From an uncultured Collinsella sp. (lineage in GTDB: Bacteria; Actinomycetota; Coriobacteriia; Coriobacteriales; Coriobacteriaceae), in assembly GCA_900540855.1 (NCBI GenBank), contig UQHK01000007.1, positions 32,607-96,606 of the forward strand: a DNA stretch of 64,000 nt, in the 5' to 3' direction. The position numbers were made by a program, and so were the translations under genes. This document shows, piece by piece, positions 51,785 to 59,918 of the stretch (positions are counted from its first letter, which is position 1; the number at the start of each line of letters is the position of its first letter). The notes below the pieces were generated by a model, which was not told where the DNA came from, did not search any database, and saw nothing but the letters and a program-made list of their open reading frames with translations.

Positions 51785-51840
51785 AATTTTATAGCGCCTT
51801 CTAAGGCCAAGTTTCTGCAATAAGAAGCGTCAGAAAAACT

Positions 51841-51874
51841 CTAAGAACAAAAATACGCCCAAACTTGGTCTTAC
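51841..51874. promoter_or_regulatory. 34-bp dyad operator, copy 2, upstream of fic
   Basis: Aligns base for base with copy 1 (CTAAGAACA...GCCCAAACTTGGTCTTA), 90 bp apart. A third, inverted and weaker relative (CTAAGGCCAAGTTT) lies around 51802-51815. This gap is shared with the divergent pyridoxal kinase gene. Confidence 0.6.
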
Positions 51875-51961
51875 ATCCGAAGGCAAGACTTAGATTGCAC
51901 TGCGCTACACTTAGTCGCATTGTGGCGCTGCTGCGCCGCGCCCGAAACAAGGGAGACCCTC

Positions 51962-52786
51962 ATGAAGAACACTCAGCTGCTGCTGATTAACGATATGTGC
52001 GGTTACGGCAAAGTCGCGCTTTCCGCCATGCTGCCGGTGCTGTCGCACATGGGCTACCGTATCCATAACCTGCCGACGGCGCTCGTTTCCGACACGCTCA
52101 ACTACCCCAAGTTCTACATCCACGACACCACGGAGTACGTGCGTCAGAGTCTTGCCATCTGGGAGGAGCTCGGTTTTGAGTTCGACGCCATCTCGACTGG
52201 CTTTATCGTGACTGAGGAAGAGACGCGCATCATCTCGGACTTTTGCCACCGCCGCGCGCAGAAGGGCACCAAGGTGTTCGTCGACCCCATCATGGGCGAC
52301 AACGGCAAGCTCTATGCCGGTGTGCCCGAGTCCACGATTGGCCTTATGCGGCACCTGCTGGAGTGCGCAGACTACGCGGTGCCCAACTACACCGAGGCCT
52401 GTCTGCTCACCGATACGCCTATTGCAGAACAGATCACGCCCGATGAGGCCCGCGCCCTTGTGGACGCCGTGCGCGAGCTGGGTGCCAAGTCGGTGGTCAT
52501 TACGAGCGCCGTGGTCAATGGCACGAACGCGGTTATCGGTTACGACCATGTGGCGGGGGAGTACTTCACGATCCCCTTCGAGCTGATCCCGGTGTACTTC
52601 CCGGGTACGGGCGATACGTTCTCGGCCGTGCTTATGGGTCGCGTGATGAGCGGTTGGACGCTTCAGCGCGCCACGGCCGATGCCATGCGCGTGGTGGCCG
52701 AGCTTATCGAGCGCAATGCTGCGCAGGAGGATAAGTCTGCCGGCCTGCCCATCGAGGCCTGCCTGGATGTGATTGACCATGAGTAA
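51962..52786 (+). CDS. pdxK: Pyridoxal/pyridoxamine kinase family protein
   Basis: 274-residue ribokinase-superfamily kinase that phosphorylates B6 vitamers (salvage to pyridoxal phosphate). Motifs: MCGYGKVALSAMLPVL near the N-terminus, FDAISTGFI, FVDPIMGDNGKLY, YAVPNYTEACLL and the ATP/anion-hole motif FPGTGDTFSAVLMG. The CGYGKVAL form places it with the Gram-positive PdxK-like branch. ATG at 51962 follows AAGGGAGACCCTC. The next gene overlaps its 3' end by 8 bp, so they are co-expressed. The divergent fic dyads lie 88 bp and more upstream and could affect it too. Confidence 0.88.
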   Translation: MKNTQLLLINDMCGYGKVALSAMLPVLSHMGYRIHNLPTALVSDTLNYPKFYIHDTTEYVRQSLAIWEELGFEFDAISTGFIVTEEETRIISDFCHRRAQKGTKVFVDPIMGDNGKLYAGVPESTIGLMRHLLECADYAVPNYTEACLLTDTPIAEQITPDEARALVDAVRELGAKSVVITSAVVNGTNAVIGYDHVAGEYFTIPFELIPVYFPGTGDTFSAVLMGRVMSGWTLQRATADAMRVVAELIERNAAQEDKSAGLPIEACLDVIDHE

Positions 52787-53108
52787 TGCTGGCGAGGGCG
52801 GCGTCAAGCCTGCGGGCGAGAACAAGCCGCTCGGCGCTCCGCGTGGCAAGCGGCCGCGTATCCGCGTGAGCTGCGTGGACCAGCTGGGGACGTGCCGCTG
52901 CCACCACGGTCATAAGCCGGGCGACGTCTTTGACTTTGACCGAGACCGCGGCAAGATGTGCGCCATGGCCTGCCATGTGGGCTTTCCCTATATCGATATC
53001 CTGCGCTATGGCGGAACCGTGCCTGGCAACGAGCCCGGCACGGCAAAGTTCTGCTGCCCCGAGGTCGATACGCTGAATGTCTGGCTTGCCGAGATCGTCG
53101 ACGAGTAG
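52779..53108 (+). CDS. TIGR04076-like small Cys-rich protein
   Basis: 109 residues. After a 28-residue polar start, the core has paired cysteines: VSCVDQLGTCRCHHGHKPGD, MCAMACHVGFPYID and KFCCPEVDT, resembling the TIGR04076 family of unknown function. The cysteines may bind a metal or cluster (inference). ATG at 52779 overlaps the kinase stop (ATGAGTAA), so it is translationally coupled to the pyridoxal kinase. No export signal. What it contributes to B6 salvage, if anything, is unknown. Confidence 0.7.
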   Translation: MSNAGEGGVKPAGENKPLGAPRGKRPRIRVSCVDQLGTCRCHHGHKPGDVFDFDRDRGKMCAMACHVGFPYIDILRYGGTVPGNEPGTAKFCCPEVDTLNVWLAEIVDE

Positions 53109-53109
53109 T

Positions 53110-53203
53110 TGAGCGTGGATTATCTCCCGCCGAGAAAATGAGCGTGGATTTTCTCCCGTTTAGAGCGCACTTGAACGCTCAAAGTGGGAGAAAAACCACG
53201 CTC
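53110..53203. repeat. Direct plus inverted 18-20-bp repeats
   Basis: TGAGCGTGGATTATCTCCCG (53110-53129) and TGAGCGTGGATTTTCTCCCG (53139-53158) are direct repeats with one mismatch. GGGAGAAAAACCACGCTC (53186-53203) is the inverse of the second copy (one mismatch). Located between convergent genes. The rest of the gap to 53335 shows nothing clear. Confidence 0.8.
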
Positions 53204-53335
53204 GATTTGTATATGGGAATTCCGACTTCGCTTATGCCTATGCTTAGGCGTTGTCGTCGTTGTGCTGTGCGCGAGTAAGGTCAAATTTCTACATTTCATC
53301 CGATTTATGGCTCTAAAAACTCTGCATTTCATCGA

Positions 53336-53782
53336 TTACAGCTGCTCGAGCATAGCAGTGCAACCGTCGAGTACGCCGCGGTAGGTGGCATCGAAGTTGC
53401 CGGTGTACCAGGGATCGGCCACGTCGCCGGGGCGCTCGGTCCAATCGAGCAAGCGCGTAATCTTGCCGTCGGGGTCGTCGCCAAAGATGCGACGCAGGCC
53501 GCGCGCGTTCTCAGCATCCATATAGACAATGTGATCCCAGTCGCCATACTCCGCGCGACGCACCTGGCGCGCGCGATGTGCTACGACGGGAATCCCGACC
53601 TCGCGCAGCTTGGCGACGGTGCCGTGATGCGGCGGGTTGCCGATCTCCTCAGTCGAGGTCGCAGCGGAATCGATGACAAACTCGCCCGCGCGCCCGGCAC
53701 GGCGCACCAGCTCAGTAAACACCGACTCAGCCATCGTCGAGCGGCAGATATTCCCATGGCAGATAAACAGTACACGTTGCAT
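53336..53782 (-). CDS. Low-molecular-weight protein tyrosine phosphatase
   Basis: 148 residues. The active-site P-loop FICHGNICRS (Cys8, Arg14) is at the N-terminus and the general-acid Asp is in VADPWYTG near residue 120; both are intact and at standard spacing. Cytosolic enzyme removing phosphate from tyrosine or arginine residues, or from small phosphoesters. ATG at 53782 follows GAAAGGAAACCGCAT; the longer start at 53809 is rejected. No capsule kinase is adjacent, so the target cannot be inferred. Upstream MFS gene may be in the same transcript, 58 bp away. Confidence 0.93.
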   Translation of the reverse strand: MQRVLFICHGNICRSTMAESVFTELVRRAGRAGEFVIDSAATSTEEIGNPPHHGTVAKLREVGIPVVAHRARQVRRAEYGDWDHIVYMDAENARGLRRIFGDDPDGKITRLLDWTERPGDVADPWYTGNFDATYRGVLDGCTAMLEQL

Positions 53783-53839
53783 ATGCGGTTTCCTTTCGAT
53801 CGCCATCATCGAACTCGAGTATCGCAGCTAAGCCTAAGC

Positions 53840-55075
53840 CTACGCCCTCGCCCGCTTGCGCTCCCAACGAGCCAGCTTAATCGTCACCAGCGTAAGCGCC
53901 CAGGCCACAAGCGAGAACGCGGCACCAACCGCGCCCACGCAGACAATGCCAACTCCGCTTACCACGGCTCCGCCTACCGCGGTGCCAAACGAAATGCCGA
54001 CGTTAAACGCCATGGGCTCAACCGAACTTGCGAGTACCATCGACTTGGGGTGGCGGCTGCGTGCCACGTCCATAAAGTGCGTGATGCACGACACCGAGAA
54101 CAGGTACATGAGCAGCGCCAAGCTAAAGACAAAGACCAGCGCGAGCGGCATGGTGCCGCCCACGGCAAACAGCCCGAGTAACGCCGCAGCCTGCAACACA
54201 AACGTCACAAGCAGCGCCTTCATGCCAAAGCGTGCATCGATCCATCCGCCCAGGATGTTCGAGATCAGGCAGAACACGCCGTAGGCCATAAGCGTGGTGC
54301 TCGCCTGAACGGTGCCCATACCCAGCACCTGCTCAAGATAAGGCGTCACGTAGCCGTAGAACACATAGACCGAGCCTACGCCAAACAAAAAGATGAGCAT
54401 GCCGGTGATGATGCTCGGCTCGCGCAGCAGACCCGCCTGCTCGCGAAAGGTGGCAGGCTCGTCGGTTTGCCCAGCGCGCGGCATAAACGCCACGAGCGCT
54501 CCGCAGATCAGAACGGCAAAGGTCAGCGTGCCGTACATGGCCACGTGCCAGTCGAGCGTGTCGGCCACGAACTTGCCAATCGAAGTGACAAAGACCATTG
54601 CCACGGAAAACGCACCATATACCACCGAGATGGCAAGCGAAGTTTGCTGCGGGGACAGCAGCTCGGGGATGTACGTCACGCCCACGGCGAGCAGTGCGCC
54701 CGAGACAGAGCCCAGGACAATGCGCGAGATAAACAGTACCTGGAAGTTGGGCGCCAACGCCATGACCAGGTTGCCGAGCACAAAGACAATGCTGTAGCAC
54801 ACGAGCAGCTGGTAGCGGCGGAACCGCCCCGTGCTGAGCGCGAGCACCGGCGTGGCGATAGCGTAGACCAGCGCGAACACGCTGATGAGCTGACCCGCGG
54901 TGGCAAGCGATATGCCGAGTTCCGTTGCCAAGTCGCTTTCGATACCGATGACCACGAACTCGGAGCAGCCGAGCGAGAATCCCAACAGCACGAGCAGCGC
55001 CAGGCAGAGCTTGGTGCGCGCGGGGGAGAGCGCGGCGGCGGTTGACTTACTTTTAGGCGTGGTTGCGGCGATCAA
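53840..55075 (-). CDS. MFS transporter, DHA1-like
   Basis: 411-residue drug:H+ antiporter-1-like major facilitator with twelve predicted helices. The family pattern GCSEFVVIGIESDLATELGISLATAGQL near the first helix and ATPVLALSTGRFRRYQLL in loop 2-3 are typical of AraJ/YdhP-like efflux proteins; GVTYIPELLSPQQTSLAISVVYG is the helix 5 region. Substrate may be a nucleoside, sugar or drug. Start is uncertain: TTG at 55075 has GGAG eight bases upstream, while GTG at 55084 lacks a spaced site; the 55162 start overlaps a dispersed palindrome and is rejected. Confidence 0.85.
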   Translation of the reverse strand: MIAATTPKSKSTAAALSPARTKLCLALLVLLGFSLGCSEFVVIGIESDLATELGISLATAGQLISVFALVYAIATPVLALSTGRFRRYQLLVCYSIVFVLGNLVMALAPNFQVLFISRIVLGSVSGALLAVGVTYIPELLSPQQTSLAISVVYGAFSVAMVFVTSIGKFVADTLDWHVAMYGTLTFAVLICGALVAFMPRAGQTDEPATFREQAGLLREPSIITGMLIFLFGVGSVYVFYGYVTPYLEQVLGMGTVQASTTLMAYGVFCLISNILGGWIDARFGMKALLVTFVLQAAALLGLFAVGGTMPLALVFVFSLALLMYLFSVSCITHFMDVARSRHPKSMVLASSVEPMAFNVGISFGTAVGGAVVSGVGIVCVGAVGAAFSLVAWALTLVTIKLARWERKRARA

Positions 55076-55132
55076 GGTTGTCACTCCAATGTCGCATGAA
55101 TAAGCGGGATTCAATCCCTGCAACTCTAACAG

Positions 55133-55164
55133 AATGTGACAAAGGGACAGTCCCTTTGTCACAT
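55133..55164. repeat. Dispersed palindrome, copy 4
   Basis: AATGTGACAAAGGGACAGTC continuing CCTTTGTCACAT, a nearly perfect palindrome, in the 305-bp divergent gap between the MFS and ATPase genes. Confidence 0.92.
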
Positions 55165-55185
55165 CACACGGTCGCCTGGCTCTCC

Positions 55186-55250
55186 AAACCGTCCCAACAT
55201 TCGGCGAAAAACTCGAAAACGAGGAAAACCGTCGATTGTTGGGACGGTTT
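55186..55250. repeat. 14-bp inverted repeat
   Basis: AAACCGTCCCAACA (55186-55199) and TGTTGGGACGGTTT (55237-55250) pair perfectly; T-run on the plus strand, so it may be a terminator. Confidence 0.7.
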
Positions 55251-55273
55251 TTCTGCCCAGGGGCTCGCTCATT

Positions 55274-55347
55274 CCTTAGAAACTTGCAAAATCTGCAAGT
55301 TTCTAAGGTGGCATCTTATAAACTTGCAAATAATGCAAGTTTATAAG
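55274..55347 (+). promoter_or_regulatory. Two related dyads upstream of the DUF4143 ATPase
   Basis: Dyad 1: CCTTAGAAACTTGCA (55274-55288), 5-nt loop, perfect complement to 55308. Dyad 2: CTTATAAACTTGCA (55315-55328), 5-nt loop, perfect complement to 55347. Both share AAACTTGCA-N5-TGCAAGTTT; the outer arms differ but pair within each copy. They end 33 bp before the start codon. Confidence 0.75.
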
Positions 55348-55380
55348 TTTTCATGTCTGGACGGGCGCTAGGGAGACTCT

Positions 55381-56697
55381 ATGAACATCGTTCGCCGAAG
55401 CCGCTATCTTGATCGACTCATTGCTTTTCAGGATACCGACCTCATCAAAATCGTGACGGGTATACGCCGTTGCGGCAAATCCACGTTATTGGACATGATG
55501 AGGGAGCACCTGGCGCAACAGGGGGTACCAGCCGAGCGTTTGCTGACCTTTAAGATGGAATCTCTAGAGTACGCGGGTATTACGGATTACCTGACGTTTT
55601 ATCGCATGGTTCGGGAGCGCGTTGACGGTGTCGATCGCCCCTATCTGTTCTTTGACGAGCTCCAGAATGTCGAGGGCTGGGAAAAGGCGGTTAACTCGCT
55701 CCGAATCGATTTGCCGTGCGATATCTATGTCACGGGCTCCAATGCCTTTTTGTTATCGAGCGAGCTTGCAACGCTTATCTCGGGCCGGTATATCGAGGTC
55801 AAGATGCAGCCGCTCACGTTTGGCGAGTATCTTGATTTTCGCTCGATTGATGCGGTCGTCGCCGAAGGGCTTGGTGAGAGGGTCGAGCTCGTTTCCAAGA
55901 CGGGCGATCGCCTTAATTCAAACACCGTGCTCGAGCAGTACATAACCTATGGCGGCATGCCGTTTCTGGCTCATGACGAGCCGAGACGCGAGGCGTGCCG
56001 TGACTACATCCGCAGCCTCTATCAGACGATTGTCGCGCGCGATATCCTATTGCGCGCGACGCGTAGAGGTCGCGGAGCTATCACCAAGCGCGACGTTCTC
56101 GAGCGGCTCTGTGCGTATCTGGCAGACAACATTTCCAATCAAACCTCGGTCAACAAAATCGTAGGGACGCTCAGCGAATCGGCGGGCGGTAAGACCAGCG
56201 CATCGACGGTGTCGGCGTATATTGACGCTCTGGAAGAGACGTACCTGTTTACCAAGGTAAAAAGGTATGACGTCAAGGGGCGGGAGCTTCTCAAGACAGG
56301 TGGTAAATATTACATAGCCGATACGGGAATCCGCAGCTACCTTGACGGATATAGAGGCAGCGATAGTGGAAGGATGCTCGAGAACGTTATCTACAACCAG
56401 CTTGTCTTTGAAGGATACGAAGTGTTTTGCGGCCATCTGCGCGCGGGGGAAATCGACTTTGTCGCAATCGGCGAGGGATCGGACCGTAAATATATCCAGG
56501 TTACCGAACGGATCGATGCCGAGGCGACAAGAGAGCGTGAGCTGCGACCGCTCAAACTAAACACGCTGGGAAAAATCCCTGATTCGTACGAGAAGATCTT
56601 GATTGTCAGGGATGGTGAGCATCCAACAGACATCGACGGCATCAGAATCGTAGGGGCGGCCGATTTCTTGCTGAGAAACAAGATCGCCCACGGCTAA
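55381..56697 (+). CDS. AAA ATPase, DUF4143 family
   Basis: 438-residue ATPase of the AAA_14/DUF4143 type. The N-terminal half has Walker A GIRRCGKST (residues 27-35), Walker B YLFFDELQNVEGW and the sensor-like VTGSNAFLLSSEL; GGMPFLAH and ITKRDVLERLCAYLADNISN lead into the C-terminal DUF4143 domain, which ends with a nuclease-fold-like strand pattern (RMLENVIYNQL, EIDFVAIGEGSDRKYIQV). Such genes are common, often multi-copy, in gut anaerobes; the function is not established. ATG at 55381 follows GCTAGGGAGACTCT. Single gene under two strong dyads; palindrome copy 5 follows the stop. Confidence 0.9.
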   Translation: MNIVRRSRYLDRLIAFQDTDLIKIVTGIRRCGKSTLLDMMREHLAQQGVPAERLLTFKMESLEYAGITDYLTFYRMVRERVDGVDRPYLFFDELQNVEGWEKAVNSLRIDLPCDIYVTGSNAFLLSSELATLISGRYIEVKMQPLTFGEYLDFRSIDAVVAEGLGERVELVSKTGDRLNSNTVLEQYITYGGMPFLAHDEPRREACRDYIRSLYQTIVARDILLRATRRGRGAITKRDVLERLCAYLADNISNQTSVNKIVGTLSESAGGKTSASTVSAYIDALEETYLFTKVKRYDVKGRELLKTGGKYYIADTGIRSYLDGYRGSDSGRMLENVIYNQLVFEGYEVFCGHLRAGEIDFVAIGEGSDRKYIQVTERIDAEATRERELRPLKLNTLGKIPDSYEKILIVRDGEHPTDIDGIRIVGAADFLLRNKIAHG

Positions 56698-56703
56698 ACG
56701 CAA

Positions 56704-56736
56704 AATGTGACAAAGGGACAGCCCCTTTGTCACATT
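56704..56736. repeat. Dispersed palindrome, copy 5
   Basis: AATGTGACAAAGGGACAGCC continuing CCTTTGTCACATT, 7 bp after the ATPase stop codon. Confidence 0.92.
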
Positions 56737-56811
56737 CCGTGCGAGCGGGCGTGCCATCTGGGGGTATAAGGCTGGCAAGTGTTTATTTGCGAGGCTTAAG
56801 GGGCGCCCCGT

Positions 56812-57681
56812 ATGGATATCGATAACTTTGAATGGTGGTATAGCGAGGGCGAGGCTCCGGACGAGGAGTGGGACGAGCCCGCGCCGCGTGACGTGTCGAG
56901 CGACGAGGACGAGGCCGGCAACGATGCTGCTGTCGAGCCTGACGCCGCCTCCGATGCCGCCGAGCCCCTGACCTTTGAGCAGGCTTGGGCCCAAGCCGAG
57001 GCCGATGAAGCTAAGGCCGATGCCACGGCCACACTCGGTGAGCCGGCGGACATGTCCATCTCGCCGGCCAAGATCCCGCAGCCGCGCCATAACATCGACC
57101 CCGGCAGTACGGCATCCTTCAGCATTCTCGACGTGCCCTCGCAGGGTGCCCAAGCACCCGCGCCCACACGTCGCCCCGACCTGGCTCGCGAGGAGGACGC
57201 GGGCCGTCGCTCTCCGCTCGGCCCCATCCTCATCGCCTTCATGGCCGGCGTTATCGCATGCTCGGTAATTGGAAACGTCTGGAGCCATGTTGAACAACAA
57301 CGAAAAGACGCCGCCAAGGTCGAGATGTCCGTCGAACAATCGCTCAGCCGCACGCGCTCGGTGCATGTATCGGTCGAGGTCAAGGACGGCGCGACGTGGG
57401 ACACCGCGCGCGGCGACAGCCAGATGCTCGTCCATATCGTGGGTCGCACGCTCAAGGGGCAAGCGATCGACGAGTACCAATACGTCAATTCCGAAGGTGA
57501 CGGCATCGAGCTCAAGCCCGGCGACTACGAGCTCACGGTCGATGAGCCGCCCGTCGCCACCGACGGCACGCGTTACCGTGCCTCAAAGCGCATGGTTCCG
57601 GTGAGTTTTAATTCACAGGCGCCCGATACGGTCGATAGCACGCCGCAGGGCGGGTTTGACCTTTACGCTATTGCTCAATAA
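56812..57681 (+). CDS. Hypothetical membrane protein with acidic N-terminal region
   Basis: 289 residues, family not recognised. Residues 1-130 are very acidic and Ala/Pro-rich, probably disordered and cytosolic; one membrane helix at about 136-157 (GPILIAFMAGVIACSVIGNV); then an extracellular domain of about 130 residues with a beta-rich look (VHVSVEVKDGATWD, LKPGDYELTVDEPPV, KRMVPVSFNSQ), reminiscent of a small Ig-like or PEGA-like fold but not assignable. ATG at 56812 follows AAGGGGCGCCCCGT. Standing alone between the ATPase and an epimerase gene. Confidence 0.65.
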   Translation: MDIDNFEWWYSEGEAPDEEWDEPAPRDVSSDEDEAGNDAAVEPDAASDAAEPLTFEQAWAQAEADEAKADATATLGEPADMSISPAKIPQPRHNIDPGSTASFSILDVPSQGAQAPAPTRRPDLAREEDAGRRSPLGPILIAFMAGVIACSVIGNVWSHVEQQRKDAAKVEMSVEQSLSRTRSVHVSVEVKDGATWDTARGDSQMLVHIVGRTLKGQAIDEYQYVNSEGDGIELKPGDYELTVDEPPVATDGTRYRASKRMVPVSFNSQAPDTVDSTPQGGFDLYAIAQ

Positions 57682-57760
57682 CTGCACCTGTCGCTCAACC
57701 CCGCCGCCAAGAGTGGGACAATAGCCCTCGACACCGTTGTTTACTATTGGAGGAAGTAGC

Positions 57761-58654
57761 ATGTCCACCGTCACTACCATCAAGCGCGGCGGCCTCACCG
57801 CGGCCATCGATTCCATGGGTGCCCAGCTCACGAGCCTTGCCCTCAACGGCAACGAGTATCTGTGGCAGGGCGACCCGGCCTTTTGGGGCAAGCATGCGCC
57901 TATCCTGTTCCCCATCGTGGGATCGCTGCGCAACAACATGGCGACATCTGCGGCCGGCACCTGCGAGATGCCGCGCCATGGACTCGCTCGCATCGTCGAG
58001 CACAAGTTGGTCGAGGTTTCGGAGGATGGCTCCTCGGTAACGTACGAGATCACTGACACGCCCGAGTTGCTCAAGGCGTTCCCGTTCCACTTTAAGCTCA
58101 ACATGACCTATGCCCTGACCGGCGACGCCACGCTCACGCAGACCTTTGCCGTCACCAACACCGGCGACGTGGCCCTGCCGTTCTCGGTGGGCGGTCATCC
58201 TGCATTCAACGTGCCCGCCCCCGGTGCCGAAGACGAGGCGTTCGAGGATTACGAGCTGGCGTTTACCGAGGCTTGGACTAACGAGGCCCCCATCATCACG
58301 CCCGACGGTCTTATGACGTTCGAGGGCAGCTACAAGGCTCCCGATAACTCGGACGTGCTGCCCATCACGCACCGCAGCTTCGATAACGATGCCATCATGT
58401 TCACCGATGTCCCGGGTTCCACGCTCACGCTGCGCGGCCGCAAGTCGGGCCGCGGCGTCAAGATCGACTTTGAGGGCTTTAAGTACATCGGCGTGTGGTC
58501 TGCCGCCAACGACGCCCCGTTTGTGGCGCTCGAGCCCTGGACCGGCCACACCACCATGGACACCGAGGACGACGTCTTTGAGCACAAGGTCAACACCATT
58601 ACCTTGGCACCGGGTGAGACGGACGTTCGCAGCTTTAGCGTTACCCTGCTCTAG
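57761..58654 (+). CDS. Aldose 1-epimerase family protein (LacX-like)
   Basis: 297-residue galactose-mutarotase-like protein of the LacX/YihR branch, interconverting anomers of aldoses or sugar phosphates. Family features: YLWQGDPAFWGKHAPILFPIVG near residues 34-55, MPRHGLAR, VGGHPAFNVP with the catalytic-region His, and LEPWTGHTT near the end. ATG at 57761 follows TTGGAGGAAGTAGC, clearly the start; an upstream ATG at 57737 is rejected. Single-gene unit, cytosolic (no signal peptide). Followed by tandem hairpin repeats. Confidence 0.9.
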   Translation: MSTVTTIKRGGLTAAIDSMGAQLTSLALNGNEYLWQGDPAFWGKHAPILFPIVGSLRNNMATSAAGTCEMPRHGLARIVEHKLVEVSEDGSSVTYEITDTPELLKAFPFHFKLNMTYALTGDATLTQTFAVTNTGDVALPFSVGGHPAFNVPAPGAEDEAFEDYELAFTEAWTNEAPIITPDGLMTFEGSYKAPDNSDVLPITHRSFDNDAIMFTDVPGSTLTLRGRKSGRGVKIDFEGFKYIGVWSAANDAPFVALEPWTGHTTMDTEDDVFEHKVNTITLAPGETDVRSFSVTLL

Positions 58655-58750
58655 AGGTTCCGCCGTTCTAACGAACGACGGACCGGTCGACGCTGCGCCC
58701 TTAGGTTCCGCCGTTCTGACGAACGGCGGGCCGGTCGACGCTGCGCGCCA
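58655..58750. repeat. Two 48-bp tandem hairpin repeats
   Basis: Units at 58655-58702 and 58703-58750 differ at a few positions. Each contains CCGCCGTTC-N4-GAACGGCGG or a near-identical hairpin and the sequence CCGGTCGACGCTGCGC. They start at the epimerase stop codon. Confidence 0.85.
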
Positions 58751-58751
58751 C

Positions 58752-58837
58752 CCAGAGCGACAATTTGCCATTCAAAAGGCACGGCATGACCAGAAGGTCT
58801 ATGCCCTGCCTTTTTCATGCCAACTTGTTCGCTCTGG
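58752..58837. repeat. 36-bp imperfect inverted repeat
   Basis: Arms 58752-58787 (CCAGAGCGACAATTTGCC...) and 58801-58837 are complementary with several mismatches and a 13-nt loop. It follows the 48-bp repeats in the 328-bp gap before the amino-acid importer. Confidence 0.7.
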
Positions 58838-58982
58838 GCGGCGCTCGCTGGCATTGCCAAAACATCGACGTTCCCAATGACTACCGTGTGTCTATTAATT
58901 TTTCGAGCTTGTGCTGCGCTGCTGGTCGCTGGCGTATATCCTGTTAAGTCGTCAGCATACGATTCAACAGGGAAGGCAGATT

Positions 58983-59909
58983 ATGCATTCTCCCCATCAA
59001 CGCGACGCGCATCCACAGCTGGTGTGCAGCCGTCGCATCTTTTTGGGTAGCGCTCTCGCTGCGAGCGCTTCTGTCGTCGCCGGCGCACTTGCCGGCTGCC
59101 AGCGTCCCTCCACGCTGGAAGTAGTTCAGCCCACGACGGGCGGCGGTCGCGATGACCTGTCCGATTCCGTTATCGGCAAGGATAAGATCCGCATCGGCAT
59201 GGAGGCGGCCTACGCCCCGTACAACTGGCAGGTTTCCGAGGCCAGCGAGTTCACGATCCCCATCGATAACGTGCAGGGCGCCTATGCCGATGGCTACGAC
59301 GTGCAGATCGCCAAGATCGTCTGCAGGGCTCTCGGCGGCGAGCCCGTTGCCGTCAAGCAGAGCTTCTCGGGCCTTATCGACTCGCTCAACAACGGCCAGA
59401 TTGACCTCATCATCGCCGGCATGAGCGCCACGCCCGAGCGCGAGGAGTCCGTCGGCTTTTCCGACCCGTACTTCATTGGCTACTTTGGCCTGTTCGTAAA
59501 AGAGGGCTCGCCCTACCAAAACGCCACCAAGCTCAGCGACTTCAGCGGTGCCACGGTGCTCGGCCAAAAGGACACCATGCTCGATACCGTCATCGACGAG
59601 ATTCCGGGCGTTGTGCACAAGAACCCGGTCGATTCGGTCCCCACGGTGTTCTCGAATCTGCTGCAGGGCACGTGCGACGCCGTGACCTACAACACTGAGA
59701 ACGAAAAGGGCTATATGGCCCAAAATCCCGGTATCGTCCCCATCCACTTTGCCGAGGGCGAGGGCTTTAAGCAGGAGGTCACGGCAAATGTCGGTTGCCG
59801 CAAGGGCTCGGACAAACTGCTTAAGCTCATCGACAAGACACTCAAGGGCATTAGCCAAGAGGAGCGCGACCAAATGTGGGACGCGTGCCTCGACCGTCAG
59901 CCGGCATAG
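58983..59909 (+). CDS. Polar amino acid ABC importer, substrate-binding lipoprotein
   Basis: 308-residue family 3 solute-binding protein. The signal region has a twin-arginine-like start (SRRIFLG, residues 16-22), a hydrophobic core and lipobox LAGC with lipidated Cys39. The mature part shows the typical IRIGMEAAYAPYNWQ start, GYDVQIAKIVCRALG, DLIIAGMSATPEREESVGFSDPY and LKGISQEERDQMW. It binds a polar or basic amino acid (Gln, His, Arg, cystine class). ATG at 58983 follows AACAGGGAAGGCAGATT. First of three importer genes; the permease starts 9 bp after its stop. Confidence 0.93.
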   Translation: MHSPHQRDAHPQLVCSRRIFLGSALAASASVVAGALAGCQRPSTLEVVQPTTGGGRDDLSDSVIGKDKIRIGMEAAYAPYNWQVSEASEFTIPIDNVQGAYADGYDVQIAKIVCRALGGEPVAVKQSFSGLIDSLNNGQIDLIIAGMSATPEREESVGFSDPYFIGYFGLFVKEGSPYQNATKLSDFSGATVLGQKDTMLDTVIDEIPGVVHKNPVDSVPTVFSNLLQGTCDAVTYNTENEKGYMAQNPGIVPIHFAEGEGFKQEVTANVGCRKGSDKLLKLIDKTLKGISQEERDQMWDACLDRQPA

Positions 59910-59918
59910 GGAGGCAGC

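Noticed and set aside
53204..53335. Small gene between the Cys-rich protein and the phosphatase
   Set aside because: Open frames here are short, lack ribosome binding sites and give low-complexity peptides; only repeats are supported.
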